A stretch of DNA of 64,000 nucleotides from Achatina immaculata (GCA_009760885.1 CM019697.1:30806710-30870709); one strand, 5' to 3'; shown: positions 23,501 to 61,064, counted from the first letter of the stretch. Numbers and translations are program-made. The notes: generated from the sequence alone by a model not told the origin.

Positions 23501-23912
23501 ACTCTTGTACTAAAGCAACATTTCATTGTAAAAATAGAAATCATGTTTTGTGGTTGAGTGATGTGTGCAGTGATGTTTATGTCAGAGGGAATTAGGAAAA
23601 TAAGAAAAAAAACACATATTGCAGAAAGTATGAAAGTAAGATGAGAGTGTATAAATGAAAAACATACAGCATCCAATATTTTGGCATCTGCCTTTTTCAA
23701 GGATTACATACAAGAACAACACAACACATAAAAATGAAAAACTTAGCTTTGTGGCATCCTCCTCCTAGTACAGAATCAAATCAAATGATTTTTTTTTCCC
23801 AGAAGAAAATATGATGTATCGAGCACGTAATTATGGAGATGCAAAGATGTACCAGAAGGCAGTGGATTTGACTACACCATCTTGTGATAATTTACAAAAT
23901 GTATATGCATAA
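8413..23912 (+). CDS. DNAJB12/14: DNAJB12/DNAJB14-type ER-membrane J-protein (spliced, 9 coding exons)
   Basis: Exons 8413-8545, 9654-9816, 12375-12520, 17081-17206, 18251-18307, 19585-19646, 20379-20488, 21128-21291 and 23803-23912 join to 1071 nt, 356 aa plus TAA. All junctions are GT/AG and all phases match. Order in the protein: N-terminal helical segment beginning [11 protein letters not shown] (1-45), charged linker (46-100), J domain (about 105-168) with HPD at 133-135, Gly/Phe-poor linker containing [12 protein letters not shown] (190-202), one membrane segment (about 232-254) and a DUF1977 tail (266-356). The family anchors Hsp70 to the cytosolic ER face for ERAD and membrane-protein folding. 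Close in length to human DNAJB14. FFQNG replaces the usual FFGGG. ATG context is CAAAATGG. Whether it is the single pre-duplication orthologue of B12 and B14 is inference. Confidence 0.94.
9090..9595. repeat. 26-bp minisatellite in J-protein intron 1
   Basis: About 19 imperfect copies of a unit containing CATTCTTAGACTAGCTTGTA plus TATTTT. The array ends about 60 bp before the exon 2 acceptor. Confidence 0.9.
9654..9816 (+). CDS. DNAJB12/14: J-protein exon 2
   Basis: Encodes the charged linker ending [12 protein letters not shown] just before the J domain. Acceptor TTTCTTTAACTAG, donor GTAATT. Phase 1 in, phase 2 out. Confidence 0.9.
9830..10440. other. Intron 2, left part: nothing recognised
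   Basis: AT-rich intron sequence with short GT and T runs near 9905-9930. I see no repeat family or exon. Confidence 0.4.
10445..10665 (+). mobile_element. SINE-C copy (tRNA-derived)
   Basis: A tRNA-like head carries CTCATGGCTAGACGGTTGTT (A-box region) and GTGGTTCGAATCCC (B box), followed by a body with AAAGTGCTTTGTCTATGATT and GAGGTCTGA. Body sequence recurs at 45284-45435, 34450-34610 and 27475-27615. Confidence 0.75.
10983..12328 (-). mobile_element. mariner transposon (DD34D type, inactive) in intron 2
   Basis: 1346 bp bounded by TA on each side. Terminal inverted repeats share GGGGCGTT and AATTCACCACAT-like blocks (plus-strand left end TGAGGGGCGTTTAGAAAG; right end CGGAACGCCCCTTT). On the minus strand the transposase starts near 12192 ([11 protein letters not shown]) and keeps the catalytic block [15 protein letters not shown] and the [17 protein letters not shown] signature. 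Stops and frameshifts interrupt it (a stop near the first helix-turn-helix region, another after QATREAIT), so it cannot make transposase. It is antisense to the host gene. Confidence 0.93.
12375..12520 (+). CDS. DNAJB12/14: J-protein exon 3: J-domain core with HPD
   Basis: Encodes residues 99-147, helix II, the HPD loop ([12 protein letters not shown]) and the start of helix III. HPD is the Hsp70 ATPase-stimulating motif and is intact. Acceptor TTTTAATCTTCTAG, donor GTTGAA. Phase 2 in, phase 1 out. Confidence 0.95.
12545..12775. repeat. 25-bp minisatellite in J-protein intron 3
   Basis: About nine copies of ACTGATAAAAGAGCT plus GTTTTGTGTT. Related units continue at 12945-12976 and after 13829, so the array has been split by insertions: a short LINE-like segment (about 12780-12945) and LINE-A (12977-13828). 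Confidence 0.88.
12968..13837 (+). mobile_element. LINE-A 5'-truncated copy with TSD
   Basis: Body 12977-13828, flanked by TGGTAAAAG at 12968-12976 and 13829-13837. Starts within the reverse transcriptase ([15 protein letters not shown], the catalytic YADD box) and runs through the C-terminal region ([20 protein letters not shown]) to a (GAAT)n tail. Frameshifts make it dead. The target lies in the 25-bp minisatellite, so part of the apparent TSD could be array sequence. Confidence 0.88.
13840..15530. other. Intron 3 middle part: mostly unassigned
   Basis: A purine/pyrimidine-alternating GT/GC stretch at about 14798-14832 and a 2x duplication of about 60 bp at 14998-15080 (GTTAACACATG with GAAAGCTGTGCTAGACCT) are the only structures I see. 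No exon. Confidence 0.5.
15535..16452 (+). mobile_element. LINE-B 5'-truncated copy
   Basis: Starts in the reverse transcriptase ([11 protein letters not shown], catalytic YADD) and continues through [27 protein letters not shown] and the C-terminal region to CACTTGATTGATTGA. Stops and a frameshift follow YADD. Best-preserved LINE-B copy in the window. Confidence 0.88.
16465..16680 (-). mobile_element. SINE-B copy (tRNA-derived)
   Basis: On the minus strand the head reads GTGGTACAGTGGTTAGTGCA (A-box region), then GGTTCAATTTTGC (B box), followed by the SINE-B body with GGGTACCT-type sequence. Related to 46829-47105 and 40222-40410. Confidence 0.72.
16735..17000 (+). mobile_element. SINE-A body fragment
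   Basis: Shares the body of the SINE at 43373-43640 (CAGTGG, CCTCTAAAAA, GTACCAGAGAAA, GATACTGACCACATCA, GGTGGTCTTG), but its tRNA-like head is degraded. Ends about 80 bp before exon 4. Confidence 0.7.
17081..17206 (+). CDS. DNAJB12/14: J-protein exon 4: end of J domain
   Basis: Encodes residues 148-189: [19 protein letters not shown] (helices III-IV of the J domain), then LYGPEM and a linker. Acceptor TCTTCATGTCTAG, donor GTTTGT. Phases 1 and 1. Confidence 0.94.
17495..18010. repeat. 39-bp minisatellite with repeated acceptor-like motif, intron 4
   Basis: About 13 copies of a 36-39 bp unit. Each carries GTTCCTTGTTTTCTGTAG followed by CCTGGCATTAACTCT. In the host-gene direction the pyrimidine tract plus TGTAG is a near-consensus 3' splice site. 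Open frames on the minus strand here are only the product of a repeat length divisible by three. Confidence 0.92.
18251..18307 (+). CDS. DNAJB12/14: J-protein exon 5 (57 nt)
   Basis: Encodes [19 protein letters not shown], the short conserved linker motif. Acceptor TTGGTACTTGCAG has a weak pyrimidine tract. Donor GTAAGA. Phases 1 and 1, so skipping would keep frame. Confidence 0.93.
18510..18665 (-). mobile_element. SINE-A copy
   Basis: On the minus strand: GGCAGCCTGGTTAGCTGAGT (tRNA-like head), then GGGTACCAGAGA and GATACTGACCACATCAG of the SINE-A body. Truncated at its 3' end. Confidence 0.72.
18945..19565 (-). mobile_element. Dispersed repeat Z, copy 1, (GAA)n tail
   Basis: Collinear over about 620 bp with 35318-35963. 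On the minus strand it ends GTGCGTACGAAGAAG, a short (GAA)n tail like that of family X. A 121-codon minus-strand frame spans it (19389-19024) and the second copy shows the same reading with frameshifts, so Z may derive from a coding sequence I do not recognise. Ends about 20 bp before exon 6. Confidence 0.8.
19585..19646 (+). CDS. DNAJB12/14: J-protein exon 6 (62 nt)
   Basis: Encodes the basic linker [20 protein letters not shown]. Acceptor CTGTGCTCCTGTAG, donor GTAGGT. Phase 1 in, 0 out. Confidence 0.88.
19660..20370. other. Intron 6: nothing recognised
   Basis: AT-rich intron sequence. A CT run lies at 19930-19943. No repeat family seen. Confidence 0.4.
20379..20488 (+). CDS. DNAJB12/14: J-protein exon 7: transmembrane segment
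   Basis: Encodes residues 230-265. The hydrophobic run [20 protein letters not shown] is the single membrane anchor, followed by [10 protein letters not shown]. Acceptor CTTCCCATTTCAG, donor GTAAGG. Phase 0 in, 2 out. Confidence 0.93.
20750..20900 (+). mobile_element. LINE C-terminal remnant
   Basis: The translation gives [20 protein letters not shown], like the GRP-type tail of RTE-like polymerases, followed by stops. Family not assigned. Confidence 0.4.
21128..21291 (+). CDS. DNAJB12/14: J-protein exon 8: DUF1977 region
   Basis: Encodes residues 266-320: [20 protein letters not shown], then [18 protein letters not shown], the conserved C-terminal region beyond the membrane anchor. Acceptor TTTTATCTTCACCACAG, donor GTAAGT. 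Phase 2 in, 1 out. Confidence 0.93.
21620..21855 (-). mobile_element. SINE-B copy
   Basis: On the minus strand: CCGAGTGGCATGATAGTTCA (tRNA-like head), then CTGGTTTCAAGTCCAG (B box), then body with GGGTACCTGGTTTCTTC. Confidence 0.68.
22014..23286. mobile_element. piggyBac-like MITE with TTAA duplications (intron 8)
   Basis: TTAA at 22014-22017 and 23283-23286 bound 13-bp inverted termini: CTCTTTCCGTGCC at 22018-22030 and its complement with one mismatch at 23270-23282. TTAA duplication plus such termini is the piggyBac hallmark. The body without the nested LINE is about 700 bp. A short open start ([12 protein letters not shown] at about 22173) may be a transposase N-terminal relic. No transposase remains, so it was mobilised in trans. 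Confidence 0.88.
22664..23247 (-). mobile_element. LINE-E nested in the MITE, (GATA)n tail, 11-bp TSD
   Basis: Body 22675-23236, flanked by GGTAAGCAACT at 22664-22674 and 23237-23247. On the minus strand it encodes the post-RT region ([13 protein letters not shown], then [12 protein letters not shown]) and the C-terminal tail ([33 protein letters not shown]), with one frame break near 22970. It ends in a GATA microsatellite. RTE-like by pattern; inactive. Confidence 0.92.
23803..23912 (+). CDS. DNAJB12/14: J-protein exon 9 (terminal, stop TAA)
   Basis: Encodes residues 321-356, ending CDNLQNVYA then TAA. This corresponds to the family C-terminus that ends CKELERL in vertebrates. Acceptor TTTTTTTTCCCAG. 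AATAAA follows at about 23998-24003. Confidence 0.92.
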
Positions 23913-23997
23913 TATATGTTATATATGTATAATTTGGAAATGATATGCCTTTTTTATTTTTTATTTTGGCACATTGTTTGCCTCATTGTGTTATGAA

Positions 23998-24003
23998 AAT
24001 AAA
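23998..24003 (+). terminator. Candidate polyadenylation signal of the J-protein gene
   Basis: AATAAA about 86 nt after the stop codon, preceded by a T-rich stretch. Another AATAAA lies near 24101. Which one is used cannot be told from sequence. Confidence 0.5.
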
Positions 24004-24469
24004 ATAGAACCATACGTAGCATGACATGGCTGTTGACTGTTAAAAGTGGCAGGGAAAACATTTTGTATAAATATTGATTTTATAAATCTACAAACAAGAC
24101 AATAAACTACCATCTGTTATGAAGGATGTAAACACCAAACAGGAGTTAACAAGTCATATTAGTTATGAAGGGCCATCATCCAAGCACTCCAGGCATATCC
24201 ATAGGTGATCCAGTTTCCTCTTCAGTGTACAGTAGCTGATTACATCAGCTCTTTAAATCATCATCTATTATGATGGAAACTGAGAGAAACAAGATATGTA
24301 ACAATTTTTTTTTTAAAATATAAAAGTTGAGACAAAAATTAGAAAATGAGTCTGTGTAATGATCAGTTGAAACCTGATCTTTTTTCTGAAGTAAATGAAG
24401 GTATAATATAATGAGACATGATAGATCTTATTCTCTTTTATGAATTTGTGTCCAAAAGTCAGAGACTTT

Positions 24470-25110
24470 GAGTAGAAGGGACTCAATCTTAACATGAAGA
24501 AGACAGTTGTGATGGTCATCTCAAGAGCTAAGACTGAACCCCCTCCCCGCCAAAGGTTCACCATTTGAGCAAAAGGCGCAAAATTAAACCATGTTGACAG
24601 TTTTAAGTACTTAGACACCTTGATAATATCAGAGATGGAAGATGTATCACCAAAGTAAAAAGCAGAATTGCACATGCCAAGACCTTCCAAAAGTTGAAAT
24701 ACATACTTTGTAATAAGTCACTATCTGTGAGAGTCAGGAAGAGAGTGCTAGAGTGCTACATTGAACTATTCCTGTGATATGGATGTAAAGCCTGGACCAA
24801 AGAAGGTACAAAGAAGGCTGGAAGCTGAAATGTGGTTCTTAAGAAAAATGCCGAAGGTACCATGGACAGTGAGAAAGTCAAATGAGGAAGTTCTGAAAGA
24901 GGCACAAGAAACAAGGACAAAAATCAGAAAACGACAATCCAGATTTGTGGAGAGAGAGTAGAGGCGGGCTAGAGCACCTAATGGCAACATAGAGGAACGA
25001 AGACGAGACAGAAAAAGAGAACAAAATGTTTGATGGTTTGATTTTCTGGCGTGGGAAATGGTCAGTGACAAGCCTTTTGAGATACACAAGGGGTCAAAGG
25101 TTATGGAATG
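24470..25110 (+). mobile_element. LINE-B degenerate copy
   Basis: Translated fragments follow the LINE-B order: SLNMKKTVVMVISRAK, FKYLDT, CYIELFL, YGCKAW, AEMWFLRKMPKVPWTVRKSN and EEVLKEAQETRTKIRKRQSR. Many stops and frameshifts. Confidence 0.8.
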
Positions 25111-25658
25111 ACATGATATCCCATGCTTCTCTGTAGGAACCTTGAGAGACAGAGAGAGAAATGTTGCTTGACAAGAAAAGATTCTAAATATTGTTTGATC
25201 TTTATATTTTTGAGGGCAATTCTTTGTGTTGTGAAAGTTTTTTTGTTGTTTTTTTTTCCAATAAAAGAGCTTATGGACTGTTGTATGTACATGTCTAAAT
25301 TTTCTATTGTTCTTGCAGTTAGTTTGTATTAAACAAGAGCAATATATGGTCTGTGATAACAGCATCAAGTCATCATTACAAGTCTTTGGTCACTGCATGT
25401 CTCTTAAGTGTCTCGTCCTGAAATAAACCTGCATTTGACAGATTGTTTCCTCTTATCTGGGTTTATTTTGTTCATTGTTCCATGCATTTTGTGGCTCTTG
25501 AAGACCTGCCTGAAAGAATAGAAAGATAATGTCTGTGTAGTTTTTTCAGTTACTTCTCACATATTTGTGTATAAAAGTAACATATCACTACAAATATGGA
25601 CCTTCTGTCTTTGTCGTATTTCCTTTACTACTTAAACAGTTATGTTATCGTTTCTTTC

Positions 25659-25726
25659 AGCTTGGTTGTTTGAATTGCCTGATTCGTTTTTTAAGAGGAC
25701 TGTTTCACAGAATACGCCAGGGACAA
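25659..25726 (+). other. Orphan exon-like segment
   Basis: A strong acceptor (ATCGTTTCTTTCAG) precedes an open segment encoding LGCLNCLIRFLRGLFHRIRQ, then a donor-like GTAAGACC. Read through, the frame ends at TAG at 25757. Not part of the reconstructed J-protein. It could be an alternative terminal exon, a relic or chance. Confidence 0.25.
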
Positions 25727-25799
25727 GTAAGACCATTCAAACCAAGACAAGACATGTAGTATCAAATTAACAGGATTTCTTCAGCATTTAGTTTCATAT

Positions 25800-26165
25800 G
25801 CTCAGCTTTCTAAACAGGGAGTTGGGTCACCTCCATGAATCCTCCTGTCAGCAGGTCTTCGTAGGAACCCCAGATTTTCTCCTCCATGCTTCTCTCTCGG
25901 GGCCATATCTGGACTCTGAGGTCTCTGTACAAGTATGTGGTGCAGGTCTGTAATACATGTTCAGGAATATGGGGACCATTTTGACACATGCATTGGGTTG
26001 TTGGTGCAGCCTTTATTTTGTGGAGATGAGCATTATGTCTGCAATGTACAGTTTGTAGCTTGAAGATTGTGGTTGGTTTGTTCAGAATATGGGTTCCTGT
26101 GGGTATCTGTTGTGTGTCCTCTATCTCCAGGTGTTTTGGTATTTCCTCTTGGCCAGTGTAACAGG
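25800..26165 (-). mobile_element. I-type LINE C-terminal remnant
   Basis: On the minus strand: LQTVHCRHNAHLHKIKA, then TTQCMCQNGPHIPEHVLQTC, the CxC..H....C finger found after RNase H in I-clade elements. It parallels GHCRLLSHLHRLK and CPCGSGVQTPDHILQEC in the element at 49470-51700. Confidence 0.72.
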
Positions 26166-26564
26166 ATTTGTGTAAGTGAAATATGGAATTATTAACATGG
26201 CCCTACTGCTCTAATGTGATAATGAGCTGGAGACATTTTTTTTTTTTCCAGTCATTACCTCATTCCAATTGTGAATGTTAGAAGTCTTTCATATAATTTC
26301 TTCATGTCATTTTTAAAATGATTTTTCAATGATTGTCTCATTTTCTGTAAGCAACATGCAGCAAACTGGTTGTAAATTTGATGTGTGAGGAAAGTATGTG
26401 AATGTTCAATGCATGTGGCACTTCATAAATGAGAGTTATTTATAAATAAATTACCATAACCTTGAGCCTAAAGTTTACTATTTTGTTACTTTCACATGAG
26501 ATTCCTGAGCTAGGGTCGACAGGTAGAGACTGTGTTAAGGGATTACTACTCTTTCCTTACATTT

Positions 26565-26690
26565 GAGCTTATTAGCTCCTCTTGACTGTGGCAATGCTGC
26601 CACTAGCTCAGATGCTGTAGTGGCCTAGAAATGTGAAGGCACTAATACTTCACACCTCTCAGAAATGTTATGGGACATTGGTTTTTTTGC
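26565..26690 (+). mobile_element. SINE-B 3' fragment
   Basis: Shares GTAGTGGCCTAGAAATGTGA, the following ACTTCACA block and ATGGGACAT with 40330-40405. Confidence 0.65.
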
Positions 26691-26699
26691 TGCCAGAAG

Positions 26700-27035
26700 T
26701 GTGGCCACATCAGACAGCTGTCTGCACAGAAGAGTGACCACATCAGACAGCTGTCTGCACAGAAGAGTGACCACATCAGACAGCTGTCTGCACAGAAGAG
26801 TGACCACATCAGACAGCTGTCTGCACAGAAGAGTGACCACATCAGACAGCTGTCTGCACAGAAGAGTGACCACATCAGACAGCTGTCTGCACAGAAGAGT
26901 GACCACATCAGACAGCTGTCTGCACAGAAGAGTGACCACATCAGACAGCTGTCTGCACAGAAGAGTGACCACATCAGACAGCTGTCTGCATAGAAGAGTG
27001 ACCACATCAGACAGCTGTCTGCATAGAAGAGTAAA
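26700..27035. repeat. 33-bp minisatellite, about 10 copies
   Basis: Nearly perfect units of CAGACAGCTGTCTGCACAGA plus AGAGTGACCACAT. The first and last units diverge. Each unit contains the palindrome CAGACAGCTGTCTG. Long frames on both strands are artefacts of the 33-bp length. Confidence 0.95.
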
Positions 27036-27474
27036 CGCATCTCTTTGGGAGGAAACAAACATCAGCCAAAAAATGTAAGACAGAATCCATGGGACTGCAT
27101 TAGCCATTGTAAATAGAGCTATGGATTATCTATAAAGGTAGCCTGCCTTTGAGAAAAAAAAAAAAGACCTCCTGCTATGCAGAGAGAATTTATTGCCACC
27201 CTGCAAGACGCCACAGGGTATACGGGGCAGTGACTGCTTGGCTGATTGCCAGCCAAGGACATGGATGGATGGAATGTTGCAAAAAAAAAAAAAAAGGTAA
27301 TGAGCATACCAGAAGGGACTGAGAAAAATCTGAATTTTGGAAAGCATTAAAGAAACCTAACTTTGAATCTGAGAGACTTATCTTATTTTGATTAAAGTAC
27401 AAACTGAAAAGATTAGAAACAATAAGGCTTGCAATTGGTAGAATATTAGAGTACAAAGTGTCTGATAATGTGAT

Positions 27475-27620
27475 GTAGCCTCAGGCTTGGCTCATCCCAG
27501 CTGAATGTGTGGTTCAAGTCCTGGTCGTTCTCTTACTATTTTTCTTTTTTTATTATTATTATCTAAAGTGCTTTGTGTTCTATTTTTTGGAAGGGAGCTA
27601 ACCTTACGCATTTTTATTTT
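27475..27620 (+). mobile_element. SINE-C fragment
   Basis: TGTGGTTCAAGTCCTGGTCG (B-box region), TTCTCTTACT, AAAGTGCTTTGTGTTCTA. The head is degraded. Confidence 0.6.
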
Positions 27621-27644
27621 GACAAGAGTTGCCTCCACAGATCT

Positions 27645-28965
27645 AAGCCTTCCTACTCAAATGAAAAGTCCTTGTAGGAGTACAGACTTGAGAACATGCA
27701 TTCCAAGAAAGTCCGGCGTTCACTGACAGACTTGAGAAGATGCATTCCAAGAAAGTCCGGCGTTCACTGACAGACTTGAGAAGATGCATTCCAAGAAAGT
27801 CCGGCGTTCACTGACAGACTTGAGAAGATGTATTCCAAGAATGTCCAGCGTTCACTGACAGACCTGAGAACATGTAGCATTCCAAGAATGTCCAGCGTTC
27901 ACTGACAGACTTGAGAACATGTAGCATTCCAAGAATGTCCAGCGTTCACTGACAGACTTGAGAACATGTAGCATTCCAAGAATGTCCAGCGTTCACTGAC
28001 AGACTTGAGAACATGTAGCATTCCAAGAATGTCCAGCGTTCACTGACAGACTTGAGAACATGTAGCATTCCAAGAATGTCCAGCGTTCACTGACAGACTT
28101 GAGAACATGTAGCATTCCAAGAATGTCCGGCATTCACTGACAGACTTGAGAACATGTATTCCAAGAATGTCCGGCGTTCACTGACAGACTTGAGAACATG
28201 TATTCCAAGAATGTCCAGCGTTCACTGACAGACTTGAGAACATGTATTCCAAGAATGTCCGGCGTTCACTGACAGACTTGAGAACATGTAGCATTCCAAG
28301 AATGTCCGGCGTTCACTGACAGACTTGAGAACATGCATTCCAAGAATGTCCGGCGTTCACTGACAGACTTGAGAACATGTAGCATTCCAAGAATGTCCGG
28401 CGTTCACTGACAGACTTGAGAACATGTAGCATTCCAAGAATGTCCAGCGTTCACTGACAGACTTGAGAACATGTAGCATTCCAAGAATGTCCAGCGTTCA
28501 CTGACAAGACTTGAGAACATGTATTCCAAGAATGTCCAGCATTCACTGACAGACTTGAGAACATGTATTCCAAGAATGTCCAGCGTTCACTGACAGACTT
28601 GAGAACATGTATTCCAAGAATGTCCAGCGTTCACTGACAGACTTGAGAACATGTAGCATTCCAAGAATGTCCAGCGTTCACTGACAGACTTGAGAACATG
28701 TAGCATTCCAAGAATGTCCGGCGTTCACTGACAGACTTGAGAACATGTATTCCAAGAAAGTCCAGCGTTCACTGACAGACTTGAGAACATGTAGCATTCC
28801 AAGAATGTCCAGCGTTCACTGACAGACTTGAGAACATGCATTCCAAGAATGTCCAGCGTTCACTGACAGACTTGAGAACATGTATTCCAAGAATGTCCAG
28901 CGTTCACTGACAGACTTGAGAACATGCATTCCAAGAATGTCCAGCGTTCACTGACAGACTTGGCC
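27645..28965. repeat. 44/47-bp minisatellite, about 28 copies
   Basis: Unit: GTTCACTGACAGACTTGAGA, ACATGTAGC, ATTCCAAGAATGTCCAGC. Two length classes differ by presence of three bases (AGC) after ACATGT. The first copies carry AAGAAAGTCCGG and GATGCATT instead of GAACATGT, so variants are ordered along the array. Confidence 0.95.
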
Positions 28966-28984
28966 TCAGTGTCTAGGACTGATA

Positions 28985-29592
28985 CAAGTTACAGGGAGGA
29001 AAACTAGATGAAATACAGGGAGGAAAACTAGATGAAATACAGGGAGGAAAACTAGATGAAATACAGGGAGGAAAACTAGATGAGATACAGGGAGGAAAAC
29101 TAGATGAAATACAGGGAGGAAAACTAGATGAGATACAGGGAGGAAAACTAGATGAAATACAGGGAGGAAAACTAGATGAGATACAGGGAGGAAAACTAGA
29201 TGAGATACAGGGAGGAAAACTAGATGAGATACAGGGAGGAAAACTAGATGAGATACAGGGAGGAAAACTAGATGAGATACAGGGAGGAAAACTAGATGAG
29301 ATACAGGGAGGAAAACTAGATGAAATACAGGGAGGAAAACTAGATGAAATACAGGGAGGAAAACCAGATGAGATACAGGGAGGAAAACTAGATGAAATAC
29401 AGGGAGGAAACTAGATGAGATACAGGGAGGAAAACCAGATGAAATACAGGGAGGAAAACTAGATGAGATACAGGGAGGAAAACTAGATGAAATACAGGGA
29501 GGAAAAATAGATGAAATACAGGGAGGAAAACTAGATGAGATACAGGGAGGAAAACTAGATGAGATACAGGGAGGAAAACTAGATGAAATATA
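28985..29592. repeat. 24-bp minisatellite, about 25 copies
   Basis: Units AGGGAGGAAAACTAGATGAR followed by ATAC. Variation is nearly confined to one A/G position, with two GAAAACCAGATG variants. Purine-rich on the plus strand. It starts within about 20 bp of the end of the 44/47-bp array. Confidence 0.95.
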
Positions 29593-29599
29593 GCCATTA

Positions 29600-30410
29600 T
29601 CTAGACTACTGGGCTCTAGAACTTTACATGGTCTAGTAAGTTAACCCTAAAAAAAACTCTTAAAAACCACAAGCCCTGTCCGAAACAGAAAACGGTAACA
29701 TTTTATGCTCTCAGGATTTTTCATACTCCAAAATACTTTATTCAAAAACTCTGAACAATGAAATTGTCATACCAGAACAAGAGACATGTAGAGCACACAA
29801 TGGATGCTACTTCACAAATCGCAGAAACAGAATGGAAGTTTAAAAAAAAAAAAAAAAAATTGTCCACAACATGAGCCTCATTTGTCACAGTGGGCTGTTT
29901 AATAAGGTGGTAATCTGGTGAGCTACTTTCAATTAACTATATAAATTTAGTGGGCAACTGAGATTCCTGTGAGTAGAGATGGAAATGACAGAAACAATGC
30001 TGCCAAACAACAGAATGGATAACTTATTAATTCATTTACAAATCAACTACACGACATGAGCATTTTTTAGGTGATTTTCCGCTGTAAAGTGACGTGTTTC
30101 ACTCAAACACGAGTGGCTGAGAAATATATTTACCTTTGAGATCCAGTAAGCAGCGTAGATAATCAGCAACAACACTTTGTAGCTCCCGCACTCACAATGC
30201 ACAAGAATAAAATAAGCAATGTACAACTTCTAAAAACTACCTTGGTCAGGCATATTTTCCATACTGCAGTATATCCGATCCAATGTGACATTTATTACTT
30301 GTGCTTCATGGAAACTTCCACAATATTTTTATGCATAAATCTAATGTATCACCAATGTAAAAGACAATTTAGTTGTGTATAATATGCAGTAACTGAACTG
30401 CTTATTTAAA
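29600..30410. other. Intergenic: nothing recognised
   Basis: AT-rich. A poly(A) stretch lies at 29841-29859. Confidence 0.4.
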
Positions 30411-30414
30411 TCCC

Positions 30415-30710
30415 AACGAATTATAAATGTCCTGAAACTGAACAGGCTGCACTGGCTGGGGCATGTAGAAAGAATGGAAGAGAACAAACGAAAATGATGT
30501 ATGTAAAAGAGATGAGGGAAACAAGACCAAGGGGTAGACCAAGACAGAGATAGAAAGACAACATAGAAGAGGATATAAAAGAAATTGGTGTTACCAACTG
30601 GAGAGAGAAGGTTAGACATAAGGAGGGAATGGAGGCGAACTTTATCTGCAGCAATGAGCCTTAATGGCTCGGAAAGCTGAAGAAGAAGAATAATAATAAT
30701 ATGCAATAAC
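30415..30710 (+). mobile_element. LINE 3' remnant, (AAT)n tail
   Basis: Translation: RLNRLHWLGHVERMEENKR, then TRPRGRPRQR, then WREKVRHKEGMEANFICSNE, the C-terminus of an RTE-like polymerase, ending in a short AAT microsatellite. Not one of LINE-A to E. Confidence 0.7.
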
Positions 30711-30719
30711 TGGCCATTA

Positions 30720-31740
30720 TTATAGCGGACATTTTATAATCCACATTTTATGACCAGCTTGTATATGTTTACAATAATAATTGTTTCTCAAAACCAAATT
30801 TATACAGAATATTATACAGAAAAAAAAAAGTTTAAATCCAAAATTTACATTTATATTTGGTTTATTAATGACAAAAAAAAACCCCTGTACATTTCACATC
30901 ATCATTACCAGCTGTTCTCTGAATAAGCACTAATGATTATGATGCATTCTGTGTGGTCCCTGGTATTTCTAATCAAATCTATGGTCTCGTCTTTTCCAGT
31001 GCCAGTTAATCTGCTCATGAAGATATTCCTGTGTTGGTTCTCATGCTTTTTTTTGTCTTGCAATTTTTCCCAGTGACTATCAGATTCTCTAACTGCTGCC
31101 TTTTCATGACACATGTAATGAATTTTAATTTTGCTGCTTTTTTTTCCTTATGGTTAAAATTAGTTTGTAACATTCTGCAGGATCATCATTCATTTTTATG
31201 ACCTTCCCTGGTATATTATGTATCTTTTACTGTAAATACTTTTTCGCTTCCAGTTTCTGTTTTATCCATGTACTGTCCAAGTCACAGGCAGAGAAATACT
31301 GGTTCTAGGCAGTGCTGTATTACATTTTGTAAGTGATCATCATAATCCTTATTTTCACAAATAAAATTACTCTGAATTTTTATAGAGGGTTTTGTGTCTG
31401 CTTAGAACATTTCTCATGCTGCTGTGTGCCTTTCTACCTGAAGTTCTATGTTGCTGCATGGTTCATAAATCTCTAAGCTGAATGAATTAAAGGAATAGTT
31501 GATAGTGCTTGAATTAACTCCAGTTTCCTCAAGAAGGTTTATCACTTCATATCACAGAAAAAAAAAATGTATGTATTAATCTCCTGAAACACAAAATGCT
31601 GCACATGAATAAGCTAATACAGCCATACAAGATTTTAGCCTTCAACATTTGGTCTGTGATTATAATCTTTTCTTAGAAATTCAGTTTTTTTTAAAAGTAG
31701 AAATTCCAAGATTAACTCACGCTACGATGTTAGTGCTTTT
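30720..31740. other. Intergenic 3' flank of RINT1: nothing recognised
   Basis: AT-rich sequence with short A and T runs. Probably includes RINT1 3' UTR beyond 31787. Confidence 0.4.
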
Positions 31741-31746
31741 TTTTTT

Positions 31747-31752
31747 TTTATT
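31747..31752 (-). terminator. Candidate polyadenylation signal of RINT1
   Basis: AATAAA on the minus strand about 35 nt after the stop codon, followed by an A run. If used, the 3' UTR is very short. Confidence 0.45.
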
Positions 31753-31786
31753 TCAGCAAGGCTTTACAATCACAGTCTGTTGTACT

Positions 31787-60773
<28,987 letters not shown>

Positions 60774-61060
60774 TTTTTGGTAAACCAAGTCTAAACGTAG
60801 TACTTCGTCTTGAAAAAAAAAATCGTCACATATGACAGTAAGTTACTGCTTTCACAAATTACTACTTACTAAAATGATTTTGATATTTAACAAATTATTA
60901 AATTGCTTAAATATTATTAGAGATATACGAATTAACAACTTAGCCTGCAAGTTTATATTACTTTCAGGCCTTTAGAGTTGTTCAAGAAAACGTGCGTGTT
61001 TTTAACTGGACCCGCTACGGTGTGCAAAATAAATACTGCCCATCAAATCTATTCTAAAAC
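60774..61060 (-). promoter_or_regulatory. RINT1 upstream region
   Basis: AT-rich sequence directly upstream of the RINT1 ATG. It must contain the 5' UTR and probably the promoter, but no TATA box at a convincing distance or other element can be named. Confidence 0.3.
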
Positions 61061-61064
61061 ATCA

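Noticed and set aside
24766..25368. 200-codon minus-strand frame
   Set aside because: It is antisense to the degenerate LINE-B copy and intergenic sequence, with no domain resemblance.
26625..27107. Long repetitive frames on both strands
   Set aside because: Open on three or more frames of a 33-bp array, the mark of a non-coding minisatellite.
27645..28965. CRISPR-like regular repeats
   Set aside because: Eukaryotic context; repeats are contiguous without unique spacers and there are no cas genes. Tandem minisatellite.
60774..60788. RINT1 start five codons upstream
   Set aside because: That codon is TTG, not ATG. The ATG at 60773 has an A-rich, acceptable context.
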